From assembly GCA_002390745.1 (NCBI GenBank), contig DGQK01000052.1:1-40262 (forward strand): a stretch of DNA of 40,262 nt, given 5' to 3'. The notes under the pieces are model-generated. The model worked only from the letters and a program-made list of their open reading frames with translations. It searched no databases and was not told the origin of the DNA. Position 1 is the stretch's first letter, and the number at the start of each line of letters is the position of its first letter. The DNA comes from Bacteroidetes bacterium UBA4416. GTDB taxonomy: Bacteria; Bacteroidota; Bacteroidia; B-17B0; Aurantibacillaceae. Made by a program: the position numbers and the translations under genes. This document shows positions 32,933 to 40,262 of the stretch, in pieces.

Positions 32933-33140
32933 AGGTCAAATATAGAGCTTAATCATTTCAAATAGAGATTCACTAATTTTAACACTTTGAATACGTCGTA
33001 CATCCCAAAAAACGATCATCTAAAACATTTAGTCGTTAAATCATATGATTTCACCTCTAAGTTAGGTGTTTTTTTTGTTAATTGTTTGTACAGTGATTCT
33101 TAATATGATTAGTTTTACAATTCCTAAACCTAAAAACACA
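32933..33140. other. Intergenic region upstream of the giant secreted protein
   Basis: This AT-rich 208-base gap between divergent genes holds the palindrome AAATCATATGATTT (33038-33051). A short hairpin CACCT-CTAAGTT-AGGTG (33053-33069) is followed by a T8 run that could stop readthrough from upstream. A promoter lies at 33086-33117. No open frame is credible. Confidence 0.5.
33086..33117 (+). promoter_or_regulatory. Candidate promoter of the giant protein gene
   Basis: TTG at 33086-33088 and TAGTTTTA at 33110-33117 are separated by 21 bases. This fits TTG-N17..23-TAnnTTTG except for the last base of the -7 box. Predicted transcription start is near 33124, about 17 bases before the ATG at 33141. 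Confidence 0.5.
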
Positions 33141-36100
33141 ATGAAGTTCAAATCTACGATTTTAAAAAAAACCCGGTGGTTGCTTGGGCTGGTCATGGTA
33201 TCAGCTACCATGACCACGCACTTGCAGGCACAGGTTAGTGTTACGGCAACATCAGGAACGATGGGGCCAACCACCTACACGGCATTAAATGCGGCATTTG
33301 CAGCAATTAATGCAGGAACACATCAGGGAGTGATTACCATCGCTATTACCGGTAACACTTCGGAGCCGGCAACGCCAACTCCTCTATTAGCCAGTGCAGG
33401 AACGTCTTCGTACACGGCTATTTCCATCAAGCCTTCGGGCGGTAGTTTCACGATCAGTTCTACTGCTCCTGTAACCAACAGGGGTATTATTGAGCTGGCA
33501 GGTGCAGATAATGTTACCATTGATGGTGACGATCCGGCAACTCCAGGTACGCAAAACCTGAGCGTTGTATCTGCTACAGCTACCACGGCGGGTATCGCCT
33601 GTATCCGTTTGTCTTCCAACTCTACCACGGGTACGGACGGAGCAAACAATGTCACAGTGAAGAATTGTATTATCATTGGCTCGAGGAACAGTGCAACCAG
33701 CACAACCACCAGCTACGGTATTCAGTTCTCCAACGGAACAAGTGCAAGCTCATCCAGTACCGGTGCATATTCAAGTCTTAACACCGTGATCCAGAACAAT
33801 ACGATCACACGTTGTTATTATGGGATCAATGCCATTGGAAATTCAGCGACCTATCTGAATACTGGATTGCAGGTGATCGGGAATACGGTAGGGAGCGCAA
33901 CCGCGAGCGAATATGTTGCTTTCTCCGCACTGAACATGTCTTACACCTCCTCCTCGGCAGGTGCAGGATCCGCGTTGGTGCTGAGGAACGATTTCAGTAC
34001 AGCATTAAGCATAAGTTCCAATATCGCCGCCTTAACAATAGGAACCGCGAATGCCGGCGCCGTTATTACCCGAAACAACATTCACGACTGTGTCAATTCA
34101 TCGACAAACAACTGGGGAATGTATGGAATCTACATCACTTCAGGAACGAGCAACGCATCCATCAATATCAATAATAACATCATTCGCGATATCGGCAGTG
34201 TAGGTGTTTCAAGTCTCGGAAGTGCATACAGTGGAAACGGTGTATATATTTCAGGTGGAGCAACCGGCATTTTGTTTAATCATAATACGATTGCTCAGCT
34301 TACTTCCAGCGCTATCGGGTCATGTATCCTGATGGGAACGTCCACTGCAACATTTGCACAGTTTCAGAACAATATTTTAGTGAATAATGTTGCCAGTCCG
34401 TACTCATGCCTTTTCTACACGGCAGGAACAGGTAATATTTCTGGCGCAACGGCTGATTATAATGATTACTATATCAACGCCAGCGGCGTTTTCGGTTATT
34501 ACAGCGGGAATATCGCAAATTTTGCGGCATGGAAAACAGCAACGTCCAAAGATGCAAACAGTAAAAATGTTCTTCCGGGCTTCGTATCTGCAACCGATTT
34601 GCACATTACACCGGCGCAGGTATCCTTTCTTGAATCCGCTGGTGCGCCAACGGCTTCTACTTCAGTAACAGTTGATTTTGATAATGACGCGCGTCCGGGA
34701 CCTGCGGGTTCAGTGAATGGCGGCGGAACTGCACCCGATATCGGTGCCGACGAATTTGACGGTATTTTACCTCCATCTCCTCCTGTGATTAACAGCGTAG
34801 CTGCATCTCCGGGTACACAATGTACAGCGGTAGCGCATAGCATTACAGCAAATATTACGCCGGGAGGAACACCATTAACCTCTGTGGTATTGACTTACGC
34901 GTTCAATGGAGTGACTCAACCAACCATTGCATTGACCGGCGGTAACGTATCAGCTGCATCCAACTGGACAGGTACGATTCCTGTTGGCAGCCCGGCAAAT
35001 GCTACTGTCACATGGTTTGTAACTGTGACCGACGGTATTTACACCAAAATAACTAACGGCACGTCCTATGGCGATGATCCTGCAAGTCTTTTCGTTGCAA
35101 CGGCTTCTGTGTCGCCAGCCACTATTTGCGCAGGCAGCACGGCTTCTCTGAGCCTGAACCTTACAAGTACAAGCACGACTACGTATTGCGTACCTGCTGC
35201 AGCAACATCCTCGTCATCTTATTTCGATAGCTTCACCACAACAGGTGGGGTTAGCAATATTACAAACAGTGCTTCCGGAGCTTCTGCTAATGGCTACGGA
35301 AACTTCACAAGCCTAATCGCTTCACAGAAAATAGGTCAGGCGATTAACTTTAATACCGTTTTGGCCGGAACAACGGTAGGTGTTGCGATCTGGGTAGACT
35401 GGAACCATAATGGTGTATTTGAAACTTCAGAAACTGTTTATAATACAACCGGTTATGTGTCAACTGCCACAGGTTCATTCACAGTTCCGGTAACAGCCGG
35501 TATGGGCGCTACAAGAATGAGGATTTTTATGGATTTCAACACCAGCAATCCCTCAACTATTCCTTGCGGTCCTTATGGCTCGGGACGCGGCGAAACGGAA
35601 GACTATACATTCGTTGTATTGCCTGCTTCCCTGACGTATACATGGAGTAATGGAGTAACGACATTTACGTCTACAACCAACCCCTCCACTGTAACTGTAA
35701 ATGCTGCTTCAACGTTTACCGGTACAGCACTTATTTCCGGTTGCCCGATTGCGGCGTCTGTTCAGACTACTGTAACGCCTTTACCATCGGCCCCTACGGT
35801 AACGAACTCTACACAATGTGGTAATGGAATCCCTACGGCCATGGTAGGCGGTGGTGCTGCTTATAACTGGTATGCAAGCCCTACTTCTACAACGGTATTA
35901 CAATCCGGTGCAAGCCAGACCTATACCAACTCCATTAGCGTCACGACTACGTTTTATGTAAGCTCGGTTGTAGGTCTTTGCGAAAGTCCAAGGACATCAG
36001 TGATGGCAAGTGTTACCCAGCCGGATGCTGTGAATGCAGTAGCCAGCTCTACAACGATTTGCCCGGCTGGTTCAGTAACTCTGACTGCTGTGCAAACCGG

Positions 36101-39100
36101 AACCAATAATCCATATACGTTCTCATGGGTAGCTACTCCTGTTACCGGAAGCGGTCTTTCCTCTTCCGTACCGGGACAGTCTATCTCCGTAAGCCCTACG
36201 GCTCCTGGTACTTACGCTTATAAAGTTACAGCTACAGACGGTGTATGTACAACAACAGCTACTGTAAATGTTACTTTAAACACTCCTCCTGTTATTACAG
36301 CTGCGGCGACTCCAACGGTACTTTGCTCAGGGTCTACTTCAAGCCTGAATGCTACTACTCCGGTGATTGCTGCAGGAACAAAAACAGTAGGTGTAGGAGG
36401 TTCAACTTCAAACACAGGCGGAAGCCCATTCTATCACGGTTGGGGCGGTGCTAAAGTTCAGTACATCTACACAGCAGCTGAATTAACGGCAGCAGGTTTT
36501 AGCGCCGGAAATATCACCGCTTTAGGATTAAATATTACCGCGGTTGGTATTCCTTACGAAGGATTTGCCATCAATGTGGGAACTACCACACAATCGGCAT
36601 TTGCTTCGGCAAACACCATCGGAGGCCTCACCCAGGTTTTCCTGGGCAGCGGAACAAATAACAGCTACCTGCCGACGGTTGGCCTCAATACCTTCAACTT
36701 CTCTACTCCAATCTTCTGGAACGGAACCGATAACATCGTAGTTTCGATCTGCTGGAGTAATGCTACAACCGGTGGTTCTTCTTCAACTGTGAAATGGGAT
36801 ACTTACTCCAGCAATGTGGGTATGTATATCTATTCCGACAGCCAGACACCGAGCACAGTTTGCGGTGCAACGACAACCATTCCTGCAAGCGGCGGTAGCT
36901 CTACCACCACCGGAAGGCCACAGACGGTTTTTTCCGGTCAGGTTCAGTCTCAGGGTGCAGGTCCGTTAACATGGCAATGGAACCCGGGTGCGATAAACAC
37001 CAACACTGCGAATGTGAATCCGGTTAACACAGGTACTTCAGCAGTTACACAGGTTTACACAGTGACAGCTACCAACACGATCACTACGTGTTCGAATACA
37101 GCTACTGTAAGCATCCTGGTAAATCCTTTACCATCTACTCCTGTAGCAAGTAACTCGTCACAATGCGGCTTAGGAATTCCAACGGCATCTGTAAGTGGCG
37201 GAACATCATACAAGTGGTATGCTACTCCAACTTCTACAACGGTATTACAGTCAGGAGCTTCTGCCAACTATACAACATCTATTAACGCAACTACAACCTG
37301 GTACGTGTCCTCATTCAACGGTACCTGCGAGAGCGTAAGGGCAATGCTTACAGCTTCTGTAACTATCCCGGACGTTGTAACTGCAGCCTCCACATCCTCA
37401 GCGGTTTGTCCGGGCGGCACATTTACCTTAACCGCTACCAAATCCGGTACGGTAAACACATACGCTTACACATGGACAGCATCACCTGCTGCAGGCAGCG
37501 GTATTCCTACTTCTGCATCAGGAGCTACTACTGCAGTATCTCCTACGGCTGCGGGAACATACAACTACCTGGTGACAGCTGTGGACGGTGTATGTACAAC
37601 AACAGCTGCCGTAAACGTCACCTTAAACCCTCCTCCTAACATCAGCAATGCTATGGCCACTCCTACAGCTGTATGTTCTGCTGGTTCTGTATCTCTGAGC
37701 GCTGTTTCCATCAATGCTCTTCCAGGAAATGCAACCATAGGAACAAACAGCTTAACGGATTATTTAGGCGGGCCATACCGTCAGGGTGCAGGTACCGATA
37801 ATAAAGTTCAATGGTTATTCACAGCGGCTGAGCTTACTGCCGCAGGTATTACACAAGGTAACATCACATCTATTTCATTCAATGTTCCTACCGGAAGCGC
37901 GGATGTAATGCCTAACTTTACTGTAAGAATGGGCGCTACAGCGACTACATCGATTACTACAACTTACGATGCAGCTCCTCCCGTTGTGTTTGGTCCGGCT
38001 TCTGTATCGGCAGCAACAGGTGTGAATACTTATACTTTTGCTACGCCTTTCTACTGGAATGGTACATCCAATGTGATTGTACAGGTTTGTCACGACGTTG
38101 TTGTCGGCGGTGGAGGATCTACTCCAATAACAAGGCAGGCAACAACCAATACAACGGCTTATACCAATTCTACCGGGGCCTGCGCAAGTACATCCGGTAC
38201 GTCTGTATCTTACAGGCCTGTAGTTACTTTCTCTGCTCAGGTCGGAACCAATGTTACCAGCTCAATCGGGTTTGTATGGAATCCGGGTTCTATCCCTACT
38301 AACACGGCAGTAGTTAATCCTGTTAATACAGGGACGAATGCTGTAACGCAGGTTTATACAGTAACTGCTACAAATACAGTAACGGGTTGTTCAAACACAG
38401 CAACTACAAGTGTGGTTGTAAATCCTGTTCCTGTAAATCCTACAGCAGTTAATTCTATCCAGTGCGGTTTGGGTGTTCCAACAGCTTCTGTGAGCGGTGG
38501 TACGGCTTACAAATGGTATGCAACTCCAACTTCTACAACTGTATTACAGTCAGGAGCTTCTGCAAACTATACAACAGCTATCAACGCGACAACAACCTGG
38601 TACGTGTCTTCTTATAACGCAAACTGCGAAAGCGGAAGAACAGCTGTAACTGCAACGGTAACAACCCCTGATGCTGTAAGCGCAGTTTCAACAAGTACGG
38701 GCGTTTGTCCTGGTCAGTCGTTTACTTTAACGGCTGTTCATACCGGTACCAATAACGTTTACTCTTATACCTGGACTGCAACGCCGGCAGCAGGAAGCGG
38801 CATTGCCACTTCTGTAACCGGTGCAACAACGGCGGTAACGCCTTCAACTCCGGGCTCGCGTAGCTATGTTGTAACAGCCGCTGATGCGATATGTACTACA
38901 ACAGCTGCGGTAACGGTTGTAGCAATTGCGCCTCCTGCAATTGTGGCGAGCTCTACACCATCTGTTATATGTTCAGGCTCTACCGCTACATTAAATGCTG
39001 TAACTCCTGCAATTGGTTCAGGAAGTCTTGCGATCGGTAACGGAACAGGATTAACGACCACTACCGAAGAGTTAACGGCGTTCTGTAACAGGCGTATCGA

Positions 39101-40262
39101 TTACCGTCAGCAAACATTATATACAGCTGCGGAATTAAGTGCTGCCGGTTTATTTGCAGGTAACATTACTGCTATTTCATATAGTATTACTACTATTGGA
39201 GATGCTCCAACAAATAATAACTTCACAGTTAAATGCGGTACTGTAGCTGCAACTACCTTTACGGATTATGTAGTGTCTACAGGCTTTACCACGGTATTGC
39301 CTCCGATGACTTACACACATAACACTGGTCTTAATACGATCACTTTCAGCACGCCTTATTTCTGGGATGGCGTTTCCAACCTGGTAGTCGAAGTAAGTCA
39401 TGATGGTATTGACGCATTATATAATGCACAAACCTATTATGAAACACTGACGTCTAACAGAACGGTATATGGCTATAACAGTGCAACTGTTGGTACACTG
39501 AGTACCAAACGTTTCAACACCATCTTTAACGGACAGGTTGGAACACAGTCTGCGGGTGGTCTGAACTGGCAATGGAACCCGGGCGCAGTGAACAGCAATA
39601 CGATGGTCGTATCGCCTACTACAACAGGCACGTCGATCACCCCGTCTTACACTGTAACAGCGATCGACCCTGCTACAACCTGCTCGAATACAGCGGTGGT
39701 GACCATTACGGTTAACCCTGTTCCGAGCGTGAGCGTGGCAGCCTCTACAGGCTCTATCTGCTCAGGCACAACAGCCAGCTTAACAGCGAGCGGAGCTAAC
39801 ACTTACAGCTGGATGCCAGCCGGCGGATCAGCTACGGTAGCTGTAGTAAGCCCGACTGCCAACACGGTGTATACCGTAACCGGTACTTCATTAGGTTGCA
39901 GCAACACACAAACCGTGAACCTGAACGTTACACCAACTCCAACCGTTGTGGCTTCTGCTTCACCAAGCGTGATCTGTGCCGGTTCAACAGTAAGCTTAAC
40001 AGCAACAGGCGCTACTACATACAGCTGGATGCCGAATAGCTCTGCATCAGCAAGCACAACCGCTACCCCAGGCGTATCAACCACGTATACCGTATCCGGA
40101 ACAACCTCCGGCTGTACGAATACCAAAACGCTGACGGTAACCGTAAATGACGTGCCGACCCTGACGGTAACCGGTACTCCATCAGCCCTTTGTACAACAG
40201 GCGCTACGGCGACCCTGACCGCAACAGGTACCTCTACCGCTTATGTATGGAGCAGCGGAGCA
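33141..40262 (+). CDS. Giant secreted repeat protein (beta-helix, GEVED and Ig-like domains), partial
   Basis: The frame from the ATG at 33141 stays open for 2374 codons to the window edge. The signal peptide spans about residues 1-31 (basic KKTR then WLLGLVMVSA, cleavage after QAQ). Residues about 35-530 form a parallel beta-helix-like region rich in N, T and S, closing with PDIGADEFDG. A GEVED-type domain follows (about 670-827, ending GRGETEDYTFVV). From about 880 onward come three long modules of Ig-like domains, and then uninterrupted Ig-like repeats to the edge. The composition is extremely rich in Thr, Ser, Ala and Val, as in Bacteroidota surface adhesins. A C-terminal T9SS domain would be expected but is outside the window. 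No catalytic motif is seen. The likely role is surface adhesion or gliding. Confidence 0.9.
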   Translation, partial: MKFKSTILKKTRWLLGLVMVSATMTTHLQAQVSVTATSGTMGPTTYTALNAAFAAINAGTHQGVITIAITGNTSEPATPTPLLASAGTSSYTAISIKPSGGSFTISSTAPVTNRGIIELAGADNVTIDGDDPATPGTQNLSVVSATATTAGIACIRLSSNSTTGTDGANNVTVKNCIIIGSRNSATSTTTSYGIQFSNGTSASSSSTGAYSSLNTVIQNNTITRCYYGINAIGNSATYLNTGLQVIGNTVGSATASEYVAFSALNMSYTSSSAGAGSALVLRNDFSTALSISSNIAALTIGTANAGAVITRNNIHDCVNSSTNNWGMYGIYITSGTSNASININNNIIRDIGSVGVSSLGSAYSGNGVYISGGATGILFNHNTIAQLTSSAIGSCILMGTSTATFAQFQNNILVNNVASPYSCLFYTAGTGNISGATADYNDYYINASGVFGYYSGNIANFAAWKTATSKDANSKNVLPGFVSATDLHITPAQVSFLESAGAPTASTSVTVDFDNDARPGPAGSVNGGGTAPDIGADEFDGILPPSPPVINSVAASPGTQCTAVAHSITANITPGGTPLTSVVLTYAFNGVTQPTIALTGGNVSAASNWTGTIPVGSPANATVTWFVTVTDGIYTKITNGTSYGDDPASLFVATASVSPATICAGSTASLSLNLTSTSTTTYCVPAAATSSSSYFDSFTTTGGVSNITNSASGASANGYGNFTSLIASQKIGQAINFNTVLAGTTVGVAIWVDWNHNGVFETSETVYNTTGYVSTATGSFTVPVTAGMGATRMRIFMDFNTSNPSTIPCGPYGSGRGETEDYTFVVLPASLTYTWSNGVTTFTSTTNPSTVTVNAASTFTGTALISGCPIAASVQTTVTPLPSAPTVTNSTQCGNGIPTAMVGGGAAYNWYASPTSTTVLQSGASQTYTNSISVTTTFYVSSVVGLCESPRTSVMASVTQPDAVNAVASSTTICPAGSVTLTAVQTGTNNPYTFSWVATPVTGSGLSSSVPGQSISVSPTAPGTYAYKVTATDGVCTTTATVNVTLNTPPVITAAATPTVLCSGSTSSLNATTPVIAAGTKTVGVGGSTSNTGGSPFYHGWGGAKVQYIYTAAELTAAGFSAGNITALGLNITAVGIPYEGFAINVGTTTQSAFASANTIGGLTQVFLGSGTNNSYLPTVGLNTFNFSTPIFWNGTDNIVVSICWSNATTGGSSSTVKWDTYSSNVGMYIYSDSQTPSTVCGATTTIPASGGSSTTTGRPQTVFSGQVQSQGAGPLTWQWNPGAINTNTANVNPVNTGTSAVTQVYTVTATNTITTCSNTATVSILVNPLPSTPVASNSSQCGLGIPTASVSGGTSYKWYATPTSTTVLQSGASANYTTSINATTTWYVSSFNGTCESVRAMLTASVTIPDVVTAASTSSAVCPGGTFTLTATKSGTVNTYAYTWTASPAAGSGIPTSASGATTAVSPTAAGTYNYLVTAVDGVCTTTAAVNVTLNPPPNISNAMATPTAVCSAGSVSLSAVSINALPGNATIGTNSLTDYLGGPYRQGAGTDNKVQWLFTAAELTAAGITQGNITSISFNVPTGSADVMPNFTVRMGATATTSITTTYDAAPPVVFGPASVSAATGVNTYTFATPFYWNGTSNVIVQVCHDVVVGGGGSTPITRQATTNTTAYTNSTGACASTSGTSVSYRPVVTFSAQVGTNVTSSIGFVWNPGSIPTNTAVVNPVNTGTNAVTQVYTVTATNTVTGCSNTATTSVVVNPVPVNPTAVNSIQCGLGVPTASVSGGTAYKWYATPTSTTVLQSGASANYTTAINATTTWYVSSYNANCESGRTAVTATVTTPDAVSAVSTSTGVCPGQSFTLTAVHTGTNNVYSYTWTATPAAGSGIATSVTGATTAVTPSTPGSRSYVVTAADAICTTTAAVTVVAIAPPAIVASSTPSVICSGSTATLNAVTPAIGSGSLAIGNGTGLTTTTEELTAFCNRRIDYRQQTLYTAAELSAAGLFAGNITAISYSITTIGDAPTNNNFTVKCGTVAATTFTDYVVSTGFTTVLPPMTYTHNTGLNTITFSTPYFWDGVSNLVVEVSHDGIDALYNAQTYYETLTSNRTVYGYNSATVGTLSTKRFNTIFNGQVGTQSAGGLNWQWNPGAVNSNTMVVSPTTTGTSITPSYTVTAIDPATTCSNTAVVTITVNPVPSVSVAASTGSICSGTTASLTASGANTYSWMPAGGSATVAVVSPTANTVYTVTGTSLGCSNTQTVNLNVTPTPTVVASASPSVICAGSTVSLTATGATTYSWMPNSSASASTTATPGVSTTYTVSGTTSGCTNTKTLTVTVNDVPTLTVTGTPSALCTTGATATLTATGTSTAYVWSSGA
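35790..37126 (+). repeat. Giant protein module copy 1 (about 1.34 kb)
   Basis: The order is: an Ig-like unit (QCGNGIPTAMV ... WYASPTSTTVLQSG), a second Ig-like unit (CPAGSVTLTA ... VCTTTATVNVTL), a third Ig-like unit that starts (CSGSTSSLNATTP) and is then interrupted by a jelly-roll-like insert (YIYTAAELTAAG ... FWNGTDNIVVS), and finally the rest of that Ig-like unit (WQWNPGAINTNT ... CSNTATVSILV). Boundaries are approximate. Confidence 0.75.
37127..38430 (+). repeat. Giant protein module copy 2 (about 1.30 kb)
   Basis: This has the same order as the first module: Ig, Ig, interrupted Ig with insert (LFTAAELTAAG ... FYWNGTSNVIVQ), Ig remainder (FVWNPGSIPTNT). Marker TATTACA-type sites in the WYATPTSTTVLQSG coding stretch are 1347 bases from module 1 and 1299 bases from module 3, which sets the period. 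Confidence 0.75.
38431..39720 (+). repeat. Giant protein module copy 3 (about 1.29 kb)
   Basis: The third copy has the insert around LYTAAELSAAG ... YFWDGVSNLVVE and the Ig remainder WQWNPGAVNSNT. The first Ig unit is about 90 percent identical by eye to that of copy 2 at the DNA level, mostly with third-position differences. After it the protein changes to uninterrupted Ig-like repeats of about 65-75 residues (39721 to the window end). Confidence 0.75.

Noticed and set aside
33323..40126. Many short minus-strand frames rich in Val/Ala/Pro opposite the giant gene
   Set aside because: They mirror the Thr/Ser-rich repeat coding on the plus strand and are fragments without starts or family signatures of their own.

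Overview
The window reads as chromosomal DNA of a member of the Bacteroidota, probably a Chitinophagia/Sphingobacteriia-type lineage. The evidence is the gene content: proteins with C-terminal type IX secretion (T9SS) sorting domains, the bacillithiol gene bshC, lipid A synthesis (lpxB), a fused B12-dependent acyl-CoA mutase, A-rich leaders without clear Shine-Dalgarno sites, and a few TTG...TAnnTTTG promoters. No tRNA, rRNA or CRISPR array was found. The species cannot be fixed from sequence reading alone.

Layout. 1-744: minus strand, the start of an icmF-type mutase (cut by the window edge) and a small membrane protein. 981-6119: plus strand, a secreted M43 metalloprotease, bshC and a DUF2071 protein. 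6173-8700: minus strand, a T9SS-exported alpha/beta hydrolase, a small CxxC membrane protein and pgeF. 8773-14024: plus strand, a DEAD-box helicase with a TTG start, an acyl-CoA carboxylase beta subunit, then three unassigned envelope genes (TPR, two-helix membrane protein, beta-barrel-like protein). 14022-14186 is a long imperfect palindrome between convergent genes. 14188-18139: an M28 peptidase, a P/E-rich linker protein, tdk, a GNAT and a secreted protein. 18207-19212 is a REP-like palindrome array with an IS200-like (RAYT) transposase. 19238-22152: adenine deaminase coupled to an amidohydrolase-like protein that lacks the usual metal motif. 22233-24306: an RsmB-type RNA methyltransferase, a STAS-like protein and a rhodanese. 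24325-27460: two secreted/lipoprotein unknowns and a CtpA-type S41 protease. 27518-28887: a lipoprotein, a strong terminator, an RRM protein and RidA. 29110-32575: a tight operon surE - small membrane protein - lpxB (TTG start) - SpoIID-like. 32576-32932: a YjbR protein. 33141 to the end: a giant secreted repeat protein of at least 2374 residues, open to the window edge.

How the genes work together. Most are housekeeping or envelope genes. The exported set (M43 protease, alpha/beta hydrolase, giant adhesin-like protein) points to a surface-secretion lifestyle. icmF and the carboxylase beta subunit both belong to propionyl/branched acyl-CoA chemistry. bshC and the rhodanese belong to thiol/sulfur chemistry, and pgeF, SpoIID and lpxB to envelope upkeep.

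The most unusual items are the REP/RAYT block, the 165-bp palindromic element, the domain-inside-domain architectures in the M43 protease and the giant protein, and the motif-less amidohydrolase translationally coupled to adenine deaminase.
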